Shown here: positions 1 through 8,680 of the stretch, piece after piece
Layout: each line of letters opens with the position of its first letter
Position numbering within the stretch: the first letter of the stretch is position 1
Assembly (NCBI RefSeq): GCF_027594545.1
Contig: NZ_CP115160.1
Span: forward strand, 1,311,001-1,375,000
Source: Algoriphagus sp. TR-M9
GTDB lineage: Bacteria; Bacteroidota; Bacteroidia; Cytophagales; Cyclobacteriaceae
DNA length: 64,000 nucleotides
Reading direction: 5' to 3'
The notes under the pieces: generated by a model
What the model was told of the DNA's origin: nothing
The model's database searches: none
The model's input: the letters and a program-made list of their open reading frames with translations, nothing else
Program-made: the position numbers and the translations under genes

Positions 1-315
1 CTCCGTCAAATCCCAGTATCCGCTTGGGGAATCAATATCCCAGCCCTCCAAGTAAGGTTGGATCGTTTTTGCGTCCCTGAAAGTCAACGTATTGGTATTT
101 GCTCCCCACCATTCGGAAATCGGGGTAAAAAGGGCTAATGAGAATAGCCGGTCCATACCAAGATTCGCGGCTGAAGATTTTTTGAATTTTGCCTTTTCTA
201 AATCAGGTTTGTCGTATTCCTTTTTTCCGATATTAAAATACTTGTAAGCATAGGAGGCGATGGCCAAAGCAAGGATAACATATCCGTACCAAGGCAAATT
301 GTCGAACATTTGCAT
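1..315 (-). CDS. Partial membrane-anchored protein, possibly DUF1266-like
   Basis: This is an open minus-strand frame starting at ATG 315 and running off the left edge, so only 105 N-terminal residues are seen. Residues 1-25 contain one hydrophobic segment (about YGYVILALAIASYAY), followed by a basic, Lys-rich stretch. The visible end has a Trp-rich region (SEWWGAN, then YLEGWDIDSP) that loosely recalls the start of DUF1266 domains; that assignment is tentative because most of the domain would lie outside the window. It starts 3 nt after the lemA stop codon, so it is almost certainly translated from the same mRNA as the upstream lipoprotein genes. Confidence 0.6.
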   Translation of the reverse strand, partial: MQMFDNLPWYGYVILALAIASYAYKYFNIGKKEYDKPDLEKAKFKKSSAANLGMDRLFSLALFTPISEWWGANTNTLTFRDAKTIQPYLEGWDIDSPSGYWDLTE

Positions 316-318
316 AGT

Positions 319-885
319 TTATGAATTTAAAAGTTGATTGAGATTTACTTCTTTTTGATCTGATTTTGGGATTTCCAAAAGCAGCTCTTTTTCATCCTTT
401 CTGATGCCTGCGATCAGGTTGGAGGGAAATAGCTGAATTTGATTGTTGTATCGAGTGACCGCGGCATTATAGGCTCGTCTAGCTGCAGAGATTTGATCCT
501 CCATTTCACTGACCTCATATTGAAGATGAAGAAATTGCTTGTCAGCTTTAAGCTCCGGATAATTTTCAATCGCGATATTCAGTCCGCCTAGAACCTTTGT
601 CATTTGGTTTGATGCTTCAATTTTCTCTTTTTCGTCAGTTGCCTGTTCTACCTGGGATCTGAGTTCGGTCACTTTCAACAGAATCTCTTTCTCATGTTCC
701 ATGTATTTTTTGACCATGGCGGCCAAGTTGGGAAGAAGATCAAATCTCTTTTTCAGATAGATCTCAATACTTCCATAGGCTTGGGCAACCTGATTTTTTT
801 TGACAATGATTTTGTTGTTGATGATCACAACAATTATTGCCATCAAGGCTGCTAGGACTAATAAAACTAAAGTGCTTGTATTCAT
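319..885 (-). CDS. lemA: LemA family protein
   Basis: The 188-residue protein has the LemA layout: an N-terminal transmembrane segment (residues about 5-22), then a soluble, almost all-helical domain. The family signature is clear: NQVAQAYGSIEIYLKKR followed by DLLPNL near residues 32-54, then long amphipathic helices. LemA proteins are membrane-anchored helical bundles of unknown biochemical role, often next to membrane proteins or peptidases. Length is typical. It lies 19 nt after the preceding FG-GAP-type gene and 3 nt before the partial gene at the left edge. The function in this operon cannot be deduced from sequence. Confidence 0.9.
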   Translation of the reverse strand: MNTSTLVLLVLAALMAIIVVIINNKIIVKKNQVAQAYGSIEIYLKKRFDLLPNLAAMVKKYMEHEKEILLKVTELRSQVEQATDEKEKIEASNQMTKVLGGLNIAIENYPELKADKQFLHLQYEVSEMEDQISAARRAYNAAVTRYNNQIQLFPSNLIAGIRKDEKELLLEIPKSDQKEVNLNQLLNS

Positions 886-904
886 ATCTTAATTAGTTTA
901 ATGG

Positions 905-1630
905 TCAAATGTGTAGATTCTGAAATAGCCATTGAAAGGGCTCTTTTAATGATTTGATGGATTGTAATTGCGGCAATTCAAATTTTATGATTTGCTTGTC
1001 AGATGTTTGTTCGTTGGTTTCCTCGTCGCTTTCAGAGCTGAAGATGGTCACAGTACCCTTTTGAAAATCGACCTGATAGGATGTTTCATCCTCGGATATT
1101 CTTTGGGTAGTACTCTCCCTATAGCTGACCAATTCGAATGCTTTGTTTTGGTATTTAAATCGATATTCATGAGAGGACCATGATGTACATTCCCTACATG
1201 ACCATATGTAAAAATTGATCTGAAGCTGACCGCTTGGGAGAATCTGCATTCCTTTAAAAGGTTCATCCATTGCAGGGGTGCTCCGATTGATGATGAAGGA
1301 ATTGGATTGCAATATTTTATTAAGTTTTCCATTCTTTTTTCCAAAGTATATTCCTAATACTCTGGGGTTAGTGTGCACGGTGTCACTCTCATAGCCGTCA
1401 TGGTACTCAATTGTTTCTTGTATTGGGCTTTGAATTGCAAAGACTACATCAGCAAGTCCATCCCCGTTTAGATCTCCTCTGGTTTCGGATAATAGTTGCC
1501 AACCCATTGGAATTATTTCTTCTATACTTACCCCTTTTGCAGCCAATTCGGGATAGTTGGAATCGATTTGTGCATAGAGTCCATGGGCCAGGAGAAACAT
1601 CCCTAAAATGTGCGTCTTTAGATAAGTCAT
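905..1630 (-). CDS. Secreted protein with calcium-loop (FG-GAP/VCBS-like) motif
   Basis: The 241-residue protein has a signal-peptide-like start (MTYLKTHILGMFLLAHGLYAQ). Residues about 50-66 read RGDLNGDGLADVVFAI, the DxNxDGxxD calcium-binding loop typical of FG-GAP/VCBS and dockerin-type repeats, followed by a beta-rich region ending in LGIYFGKKNGKL. One CxxC pair lies near residue 145 (SCREC). Only one clear loop is present, so it is not a full beta-propeller. The start codon overlaps the stop of the preceding lipoprotein gene by 4 nt, indicating translational coupling. Export to periplasm or surface is likely; the function is unknown. Confidence 0.75.
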   Translation of the reverse strand: MTYLKTHILGMFLLAHGLYAQIDSNYPELAAKGVSIEEIIPMGWQLLSETRGDLNGDGLADVVFAIQSPIQETIEYHDGYESDTVHTNPRVLGIYFGKKNGKLNKILQSNSFIINRSTPAMDEPFKGMQILPSGQLQINFYIWSCRECTSWSSHEYRFKYQNKAFELVSYRESTTQRISEDETSYQVDFQKGTVTIFSSESDEETNEQTSDKQIIKFELPQLQSIKSLKEPFQWLFQNLHI

Positions 1631-3498
1631 GGGGTATTTGTCTTTAAAATCAATTGATCGCCTTGATAAACGTAGATGGCATTGCTGACCTGGGTACTGG
1701 ATTCCTCACCGGGTTTCAAAGTCAATTGGTCAGATTTTAGGGAGAAAACAAGGCTATTGTCGATCTCCTGGATATCTATCCTCTCAGTCAGGTATTTTCC
1801 TTCCTCATTCCCTTCTATAGCTAGGGTTCCTATGTGTTTTATGCTGCTTTCTTCAAGGATAAAAACTTCCCCACCGAAAGGATATTCAAAGGCTTTTTGG
1901 CAAATGATAATGATTTTATTTGAGGCTTTGGCTTGATAAAAATGGGGCTCAAAGAGATACAAATCCCCAAAGCCAAGTGACTGAAAGACTACGTCATTTT
2001 CCGAGTCCAGCATAAGTAACCTATCGCCCCAATCAAATTGGGATTCAGTACTTGAGGTATAGTGGCTTCCATTTTCAGGTTTGTAATTGCCTGTTATGAT
2101 TTTTTGCCCATTTAATTCATAGGCCTGTTCTACCTCGAATTGTTCGATTTGGAAGTTTGTCAGCTTCCTGGGATGGATTTGTGCATAAGATTTTGCTTCA
2201 AGTCCATCCTTTACTTCATTATACTTTGTACCATCAAACTTCAGAATTGAGTTTTTGATATGATAGGAATTTTCCGATTGGCACTCCTCATCCTCATTTT
2301 TGTAATCCTTCGATTCTGTGATTTTTTTGTTGACCAAAAAGTCAAAGTAGCCCATGGTTTTGTTTGAGCCCTGAAACACTATTTTTTCCTCGCTGAGAAA
2401 TTCCCCTTCACAATCACCATCCCATTCTCCTCCGAAATCTTTGATGGAGTAGTTGGAAAGGATTTTTTTAAGTTTATCTCCTGATTTTATGAACAGGGAC
2501 CACGTTTGGTTAGAATAGGGGTTTACCCTGGACATCCCTAAATACTCGACCTGTATTCCATAAGCCTTCGTCAACTCAGAAAGAGGATACTGCGCGGTGT
2601 CGATGGTGATGTTCCGCAATTCAATGGCATCGGAGACCCATTGGTTGGTTTGATGACTTTCAAAGAAATCATGGGTTATTTTTCCTGTGCGGTTATCGGT
2701 TATTATGATGTGACTGTTCAATTCAAAATACTGTTCCCCTTCATCGACAATTTCAGGGATGACCAGAAATGTTTCATTCGGATTTTCTGGATAGACCATT
2801 GTCTTGATCATGCTGGTTTTTGTCTGTACCCAATCCAATTCAAGTCCGGTTAAAACATCATCGATCAGATTAAAATCTGTAAAGAATTTGTTTAGGCTTA
2901 GGGTATTTACTTCCTCGATGGTGCCATCCCATCGGATTTCATATTCGATTTGCTCGACTTCTTTGGTATTGCCCCAAAATATTCTGTTGACCGTAAGCCT
3001 GTTTTCACTGATCCGGGAGACTACTTGTGACATGCTTTCGGCGATTTCATCATAGGATACCAGTTCATGGTCAATGATATCCCCATCAGTAGTGTAGTTG
3101 ATGAGAATGCTTTCCATTTCATGCTCACTTTTTAATACTGTGACTACCACTGAATGAAAATCATCCCGAATCGGGAGGGTGTACATGTCGATGGCCCTGA
3201 AATTGGGGTCTTCAAAATTTCTTTCAGGATAAACCTGGCCTAATTTCAAAGACTTGACATCTATCTGGGCATACTCGGTTTCATCGGTGAAACTGTCAAA
3301 GTTGGTTCGCTCTAGTTGAGGTAGCTTTTTGGTTTTGGAGGAATTAATCGTTTCAAGAAAACCGGTTGCTACACCTGTGGAAATAGTCTCTTTGGCTCCG
3401 TCAATTAGTTCTACGGCTCCCGTAGTGCTTTTGTCCTTTTGGGTGCCGGAACCGCAGGAAAAGATGATTAAAAACAAGGCGAAGTAGGATATTTTCAT
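1627..3498 (-). CDS. Large predicted lipoprotein, unknown function
   Basis: The 623-residue protein begins MKISYFALFLIIFSCGSG, a lipoprotein signal with the lipidated Cys at about residue 15. The mature part is acidic and beta-rich, with no family I recognise; repeated short strands (for example LNSHIIITDNRTGKI) suggest a beta-propeller or WD-like fold, but no canonical repeat is evident. It sits 15 nt after the preceding lipoprotein gene and overlaps the following gene by 4 nt. Its operon context (several lipoproteins, LemA, a protease) suggests an envelope complex; that is inference. Confidence 0.75.
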   Translation of the reverse strand: MKISYFALFLIIFSCGSGTQKDKSTTGAVELIDGAKETISTGVATGFLETINSSKTKKLPQLERTNFDSFTDETEYAQIDVKSLKLGQVYPERNFEDPNFRAIDMYTLPIRDDFHSVVVTVLKSEHEMESILINYTTDGDIIDHELVSYDEIAESMSQVVSRISENRLTVNRIFWGNTKEVEQIEYEIRWDGTIEEVNTLSLNKFFTDFNLIDDVLTGLELDWVQTKTSMIKTMVYPENPNETFLVIPEIVDEGEQYFELNSHIIITDNRTGKITHDFFESHQTNQWVSDAIELRNITIDTAQYPLSELTKAYGIQVEYLGMSRVNPYSNQTWSLFIKSGDKLKKILSNYSIKDFGGEWDGDCEGEFLSEEKIVFQGSNKTMGYFDFLVNKKITESKDYKNEDEECQSENSYHIKNSILKFDGTKYNEVKDGLEAKSYAQIHPRKLTNFQIEQFEVEQAYELNGQKIITGNYKPENGSHYTSSTESQFDWGDRLLMLDSENDVVFQSLGFGDLYLFEPHFYQAKASNKIIIICQKAFEYPFGGEVFILEESSIKHIGTLAIEGNEEGKYLTERIDIQEIDNSLVFSLKSDQLTLKPGEESSTQVSNAIYVYQGDQLILKTNTP

Positions 3499-3513
3499 AG
3501 GGACTATACTGCT

Positions 3514-4536
3514 TTATTTGAGGTCATTATTGGCCTCATGATCAGGATTCAGGTCGATTTCATGTTCAGTTAAATCTGTTTTTTTGGAAGCTACTAGCAT
3601 GATATGATCTTTGCCATATTCAAACCAATCGGTCTGTAACCAGGACCAGGATTTTGATTCCCGTATGTTAATTCCGGTAATTTTAGATTGGACAGTTATT
3701 GTATTATTGAATTCATCCTTTTCAATAAGAATCTCATCAAAAGTGCTTTGGATGGTTGCCGAATTAGGAATTGTAGGGCAACCTTTAAGTTTATCAATTG
3801 CAATGCTGTCTTTGGAAAACCAGGTTCTTAAAAAGGCCAGTTGGGTATCCGAACACTGATAATCCAAATTCAGGGCAGTTACAATTTGGCAGAAGAGAGC
3901 TCGGTTTCCTTCTGAATCATAGCCCCATTCACATTCGTTTCCGATATCAAAGGCGATGTAGCCCAAAGCCGCTCTTTCCGGAGAGCTGATATTGTAAAGG
4001 TAGGATTGGTTGATTACCATGGTACTGACTATGGCCTTGACTGACTCATCATACCTATCCTCTCTAGTTAAAAATTGAATGTGTAAGTTTTCCGAACTTA
4101 TCTTTTTTGCTTCCAATACCCTTTCCACTACTTTCACAACTTCCTCGTCCCCAGCCATTCGGATGCTGTCCTTTTTCCATTGAATGACAATCAAATCTCC
4201 CGGTCTAAAATTGTATTCTTCATTCACAGTCCATTCCCAGTTGTACACGAAAAAAAGATTTTCTCCTTTTTTCTGCCCAATTAGATATCGATAATCAAAG
4301 TCGTCCTGATAGTCTATAAATTTTAAGGTATCGGTAAAGATTTTGCTATACGATACGGAATCTTCCTTGCGGCTTGTGCTGTCAAATTGATTTTGTGCTT
4401 GTTGGTTTTCTAAAGTGTCTGGCTTTTCTTTTATCAATTCTCTTTCAATAGCTTTAGCTTCAGGCGCAGGCTTTTTTTGCCCACGTTGTTGGCAGGCAGA
4501 GGTAAAAATTATAAGTAGGATAATCAGGTATTTCAT
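3514..4536 (-). CDS. Predicted lipoprotein, unknown function
   Basis: I chose ATG 4536 rather than the in-frame ATG at 4557 because the protein then begins MKYLIILLIIFTSACQQRG, a clean lipoprotein signal, and AAGGAAAG lies just upstream as a ribosome binding site. The 340-residue product has a Glu/Lys-rich linker after the lipidated Cys, then a mixed alpha/beta region with several Trp residues (for example SWSWLQTDWFEYG near the C-terminus). No family is recognised. The start overlaps the stop of the preceding small membrane protein gene (stop at 4547), so the two are likely coupled. Confidence 0.7.
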   Translation of the reverse strand: MKYLIILLIIFTSACQQRGQKKPAPEAKAIERELIKEKPDTLENQQAQNQFDSTSRKEDSVSYSKIFTDTLKFIDYQDDFDYRYLIGQKKGENLFFVYNWEWTVNEEYNFRPGDLIVIQWKKDSIRMAGDEEVVKVVERVLEAKKISSENLHIQFLTREDRYDESVKAIVSTMVINQSYLYNISSPERAALGYIAFDIGNECEWGYDSEGNRALFCQIVTALNLDYQCSDTQLAFLRTWFSKDSIAIDKLKGCPTIPNSATIQSTFDEILIEKDEFNNTITVQSKITGINIRESKSWSWLQTDWFEYGKDHIMLVASKKTDLTEHEIDLNPDHEANNDLK

Positions 4537-4546
4537 TATTCTTTCC

Positions 4547-4888
4547 TTAAATGACATCTAATACTTTTTCGAGGATATAATGAACCATAGCTACTAATGC
4601 AGTAACCCCTAATAAGGAGAACAATTGGATGCGCGTTTTTTTGGGATTGTTTTTCAATTTTTTCTGGAGATATAAGACATCCAGAAGGATAAAACAGGAG
4701 GCTATGGCCACGCCGATCCAAAACCCAACATGTAACAACCCTATGTCAAAAAACAAATGCAAAAGATACCACAAGCCATCTTCGGAGACATCATTGGGGC
4801 CCAAAACGAGTCTCATATATCCAATGCCCAAAAACAGGGATAGAATCGTCCAAATGAAGTAGCTCAATATGAGTTTTAAGAACCGCAT
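4547..4888 (-). CDS. Small three-helix integral membrane protein
   Basis: The 113-residue protein has three hydrophobic segments: residues about 4-30, 45-72 and 88-108, the last two separated by a basic loop (LQKKLKNNPKKTR) that would be cytoplasmic under the positive-inside rule. No enzymatic motif is visible. It is located between two lipoprotein genes, 10 nt from the upstream one and overlapping the downstream one. Hypothetical; a role as membrane partner of the neighbouring lipoproteins is a guess from context. Confidence 0.65.
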   Translation of the reverse strand: MRFLKLILSYFIWTILSLFLGIGYMRLVLGPNDVSEDGLWYLLHLFFDIGLLHVGFWIGVAIASCFILLDVLYLQKKLKNNPKKTRIQLFSLLGVTALVAMVHYILEKVLDVI

Positions 4889-4898
4889 CGTTTGTGCC

Positions 4899-6083
4899 TT
4901 AATTTATTTTTTCTTTCGTGCAGAGCATTTCCCTTTCAGCTTCCTTTGGCATCCATTGGAGCTGTTCAATCAAATGTTTTTCCTTAAGGCTTAGCCCTTG
5001 CTTTACATCACAGATATAGATAATAGCATCTTTTTGATTGCTGCTTTGGGTCCTGTAAACTGTATGGGTCAAGATCCAATCCTGGTCTTCATAACTTATG
5101 TGATGATAGGCTTCCAAAATTCCTTGATCAGGAAATGCTGTTTTAATAACAAAACCGCTTCGCTCTGAATGGATGTCAACAATCTGATTGCCTCCATCCT
5201 CTGAGAAATTGATGGTTTTAAGGGCAAACTCATACGTATTCCCAGTTTTTAAAAACAGATAAAGTTCATCGCCTTGATAAGGACCTGCGCTTACTATTTT
5301 ATCCAAAATTTGGTCGTTGTTTATGTCGATATCCCTTAGGAAATAATGTTCAGCATTTTCAAAATCAGTTATCTCATAGCTTATGGTGCCTTCGTGGTCT
5401 ATAGGGGCTGGATTTTCATTGGCATCATACCATGCGGATTCGAAGAGCTCTTCCAGTATTTCTTTTTTTGCTGGACTGAGATGTGAGCAAAAATCAGCGT
5501 CAAACTGGGGATGCGGTCCATCGAAAAGGAAAAAAAGAACTGATTGGGCCTCCTTGGATGGTAATTCATCAATGAGACGATAGCTATTATTGCTCTTGAT
5601 ATATTCTATTGCAGAATTCTGAAAGAAATTCACCCCATCTTCTTGCCAGACCCCATTAGCTGCTATACCCATTAATTTTGATTCAAATTTCCGGTATTTG
5701 TCCAGAGACAGTAAATCAAAGAAGTACACGATGTATTCATAGCTTTCTTCGTATAGTGGGTTGGCTTGGTTACTTTTAGTATTCCATCCGAAATAGGCCA
5801 TGAATTGCTGAAAGTTTGCCGGAAATTGTTCTAGAAACTGAGTTTCGTTTTTGGTTTTATAGGCTTCTTTTAGCTTTTCAATAGCCAAAGTCTGATTTGA
5901 TATTGGGATCTTGGACAGATCGGAAATACCTTGATTTTCTGAATTCTTTTGACTCTTCGTTTCAGATCCATTTCTAGATGATTCAATGACTCTATTTTCA
6001 TTGACATTATCCTTCTTGCAGCTTAGTGTAATCAATAAGCAGGCAATCACTAACCAGTATCTTATGTTTTTAAATTTCTTCAT
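4899..6083 (-). CDS. Predicted lipoprotein with calcium-loop-like motif
   Basis: The start at ATG 6083 gives MKKFKNIRYWLVIACLLITLSCKKD, a lipoprotein signal; an in-frame ATG at 6146 would lie deep inside the upstream gene and is not favoured. The mature protein (about 370 residues) starts with a Ser/Asn/Glu-rich linker. Near the middle is DIDINNDQILDKIV, a DxNxDxxxD loop resembling that in the protein encoded at 905-1630, followed by a Tyr-rich beta section. This shared motif makes the two proteins likely parts of one functional set. Otherwise no family is recognised. It begins 12 nt before the end of the upstream gene. Confidence 0.7.
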   Translation of the reverse strand: MKKFKNIRYWLVIACLLITLSCKKDNVNENRVIESSRNGSETKSQKNSENQGISDLSKIPISNQTLAIEKLKEAYKTKNETQFLEQFPANFQQFMAYFGWNTKSNQANPLYEESYEYIVYFFDLLSLDKYRKFESKLMGIAANGVWQEDGVNFFQNSAIEYIKSNNSYRLIDELPSKEAQSVLFFLFDGPHPQFDADFCSHLSPAKKEILEELFESAWYDANENPAPIDHEGTISYEITDFENAEHYFLRDIDINNDQILDKIVSAGPYQGDELYLFLKTGNTYEFALKTINFSEDGGNQIVDIHSERSGFVIKTAFPDQGILEAYHHISYEDQDWILTHTVYRTQSSNQKDAIIYICDVKQGLSLKEKHLIEQLQWMPKEAEREMLCTKEKIN

Positions 6084-6094
6084 AAGGCTATGGT

Positions 6095-7585
6095 TTAGGG
6101 ACAGGTGCTGACTGGGTTTCCACAGAGATATTGAGAATCTACCCATCCAGTTAAGCCCTGGAATTCTATTTTAACCCAATCCTGCCAGATATCGATCAGG
6201 TTTAATTCGGCATCCATGGGCACCCGGCCAACCTGCTTTCCTGTTTTTGGGTTGTCTAGGACTGTGGCAACCCGATTGGCCCGGATTCCAATATCAGAAT
6301 GGTCAATCCAGGCAAAACCATTTTGGATTTCCTGTTCATTTCCATCTAAGTCCTTTATAGTTAAAACTCGAAACCAACCATTCTCTTCACTAATTATACT
6401 GATGAGAAAGCCGTCTTCTGTTGAATCGAGCACTTGAATGATTTTGCCATCGGCCTTATCACTTAGTTTGATTTTTTCAGTATCAGAAGATCTGCTATAA
6501 ACCTCCAAAGCATAAAATATTGGATTTTTTGAAATGGTATATTCGAGATTTCCGCTTTGATTTACCCTGAGTAGGATTGTTTTATGGCTCAGGGTATCAA
6601 TAGTTTCTTCCTTGTTTTGAAGGACAGGTCCCCATACCACTTTGTGAAATGAAATAGAGGAATCTGGGTTGATCTCATACTCAATGGTCACACTTTTGCC
6701 CTGATCGAAATCCATGGCTTTTCCCAAATAAAAGGAGTCCATGGTCTTGAAGTCCTGATCATGGGTGTATAGAAAATAGTCGGTATAAGAGTCTGTACGT
6801 CGCAAAAGGCTTAGGATGCCAGCTCTGTCATTGGGCATGGGAATCCTTTGCGCAAAGAAATTTCCAATGGAATCAAATTCGGTTAAAATTTCAGGATAAT
6901 ACTTAGCTACAGCCTTAATATCCAGTACACCGTGAAAAGGTAATTTGATGGAGTAATTTGTTTTTTGGGTTGAATCTGAAAGGTTCTGGGACTCTTTATG
7001 AACTGAATAAAGATCTTTCAGCCTATCCACTTTGACATGTTCTCCCTCCCTGAAAAAGTTGATTTCACCACAGACTAAGGAGTTGTCTCGGGAACAGGGT
7101 TCATAGTAAAATTCCGCCAGGCGATAGTCTTGGTACATGCCCAATTCTTCACTGACAAAACCGCCTAAATCCTCTTCATGATCTATAAAATACCCGGTTC
7201 CGGCCTCACCTAAAAAGCCAAAGCTCATTCCCCCCAACTCATAAAAGTAGATGGCTTTTTCTCCGGTATAAGAGAGCGGTTTACCCGTTTTATATTCCGA
7301 GCTCAAATGTTCTTTTATTTTTTCTTTGATGGCCTCTTCCACTACAGAATAATCCTTGACAGGGTATTTAACCAGGTACAGATTGGGGTAAACCTCTGAC
7401 TGGATAAACCGCATGTTTTTAAAAAAGAAGTGATGGATGCCTATACCTATTGCACTGACTCCCAAAATGATCAGCATCACCTGAATCCTCCCTTTACTTT
7501 TTATGGTCCATTTGAATAACCTAATGCCCAGTAAAAGCAGAAGGATTAATAGAATGATAAGGATGACTATAATCAATATGAACAC
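6095..7585 (-). CDS. Membrane protein with C-terminal bacterial SH3 region
   Basis: The 496-residue protein opens with two hydrophobic helices (about residues 2-26 and 33-53), followed by a long extracytoplasmic region. The C-terminal 120 residues look like bacterial SH3 units: a first with GKIIQVLDSTEDGFL and a Trp-containing strand, and a second reading IGIRANRVATVLDNPK, then WQDWVKIEF and GWVDSQYL, the usual SH3_3 ending. Such domains often bind peptidoglycan or peptides. The central part is unrecognised. It probably sits in the inner membrane with the SH3 domain facing the periplasm, which would fit a cell-wall-linked job for this operon. Confidence 0.75.
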   Translation of the reverse strand: MFILIIVILIILLILLLLLGIRLFKWTIKSKGRIQVMLIILGVSAIGIGIHHFFFKNMRFIQSEVYPNLYLVKYPVKDYSVVEEAIKEKIKEHLSSEYKTGKPLSYTGEKAIYFYELGGMSFGFLGEAGTGYFIDHEEDLGGFVSEELGMYQDYRLAEFYYEPCSRDNSLVCGEINFFREGEHVKVDRLKDLYSVHKESQNLSDSTQKTNYSIKLPFHGVLDIKAVAKYYPEILTEFDSIGNFFAQRIPMPNDRAGILSLLRRTDSYTDYFLYTHDQDFKTMDSFYLGKAMDFDQGKSVTIEYEINPDSSISFHKVVWGPVLQNKEETIDTLSHKTILLRVNQSGNLEYTISKNPIFYALEVYSRSSDTEKIKLSDKADGKIIQVLDSTEDGFLISIISEENGWFRVLTIKDLDGNEQEIQNGFAWIDHSDIGIRANRVATVLDNPKTGKQVGRVPMDAELNLIDIWQDWVKIEFQGLTGWVDSQYLCGNPVSTCP

Positions 7586-7624
7586 AAGTTTGGTCTTTAT
7601 ATTTTATGAATTGATCCCTGTTTC

Positions 7625-8680
7625 CTATTGATCCACAGTGGTTTTGTCTATGTAAACGGTGTATAACCGTTTTTCGGCATAATCTGAATCTTCATGAAGA
7701 ATCCTGATGAGATAAGACCCTTTCTTTAGTTTATTCCGGTATTGGTCATAGAAACCTGCATTATTTTTCAGGTATTCGTTGATAGTAAGAAATTCTTGGT
7801 TTTTAAGTACTGAAAATCTATAATCTTTTCCCGGAGTATGCGATTTGATTTGAATCGAAACATTCATGTCTGATTCTAAATCCAACAGGAAAAAAGTGGC
7901 ATTGGCGTAGAAAGCATCTGTTATGGAAGAATGGGATACCGCATCAGTATCCATGGCATTGGCGTAATAAATGGGTTCCACAAAATTGTAAATCCTGAAT
8001 TCACCAGAGTCACTCTGGCCCTGAATACTATACAGCCCCCCCTGAAACCTAAAGCCCAAATCCTCTCTTTTTTCCAGAAAACTTCTTTCAAATAGGATTT
8101 GGGTAGGGTAGGGAGTGGCATACCAATTTTCGCCTGCCTCCAAAGGATTGTCCTCATAGAGTTCCTGGTACAATTTCTTTCGGCCGATTTCAATAGGATA
8201 AACACCGGCAATCACCTCAAACTCAGTTCTGTTTTTTTTCTCGGCTTCCTGCTGGAGTTCTTGTTGGGAAGCTCCTTCATAGAGGTAGAATTGATCGGTA
8301 AAAGCTCCGTTTTTTCTAAAAATTAAGTTTTGTATTCCCTGACTACTTCCCAGGCCAAAATGGATGAACTTTCCATTATGGACTTTATAGACCGGTCTAA
8401 GATCGCTGGAATGATCGGGACAGCCGATGCATTCCGATTGAAGCAAGCGCTCAGGAGCTCCCAGGGAGTTATTCCAATTCTTGAGAATCAAGATTTCATC
8501 CTCTTTCAAAAAATCGGAAATAGAAGAGTTCCGGTTTTCATTTTTGAATTCAGTAAAAGGATACTCGATCTGGTTGAGGTAGTTGAATATTTTGGATTCT
8601 TCCTCAGTTGCTTTAACCGAAATACAAGAGCTGGATAAAACCAGAAAACTAAGCAATAGAATAGGATCCTTAGGCCTCAT
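7625..8680 (-). CDS. Predicted lipoprotein, unknown function
   Basis: ATG 8680 gives MRPKDPILLLSFLVLSSSCISVKA, a lipoprotein signal; the longer in-frame start at 8719 adds a hydrophilic extension and is less likely. The mature part is about 330 residues. A CIGC motif (SECIGCPDHSSD) lies near residue 90 after the chosen start. The C-terminal 100 residues are beta-rich (for example SIQIKSHTPGKDYRFSVLK, KGSYLIRILHEDSDYAE) and resemble the pre-peptidase or immunoglobulin-like beta sandwiches of secreted proteins, but this is only a resemblance. Its start overlaps the protease gene stop (8670). Confidence 0.7.
   Translation of the reverse strand: MRPKDPILLLSFLVLSSSCISVKATEEESKIFNYLNQIEYPFTEFKNENRNSSISDFLKEDEILILKNWNNSLGAPERLLQSECIGCPDHSSDLRPVYKVHNGKFIHFGLGSSQGIQNLIFRKNGAFTDQFYLYEGASQQELQQEAEKKNRTEFEVIAGVYPIEIGRKKLYQELYEDNPLEAGENWYATPYPTQILFERSFLEKREDLGFRFQGGLYSIQGQSDSGEFRIYNFVEPIYYANAMDTDAVSHSSITDAFYANATFFLLDLESDMNVSIQIKSHTPGKDYRFSVLKNQEFLTINEYLKNNAGFYDQYRNKLKKGSYLIRILHEDSDYAEKRLYTVYIDKTTVDQ

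Noticed and set aside
968..1183. Plus-strand 71-codon frame in the FG-GAP-like gene
   Set aside because: It is antisense to a well-supported signal-peptide protein and has no features of its own.
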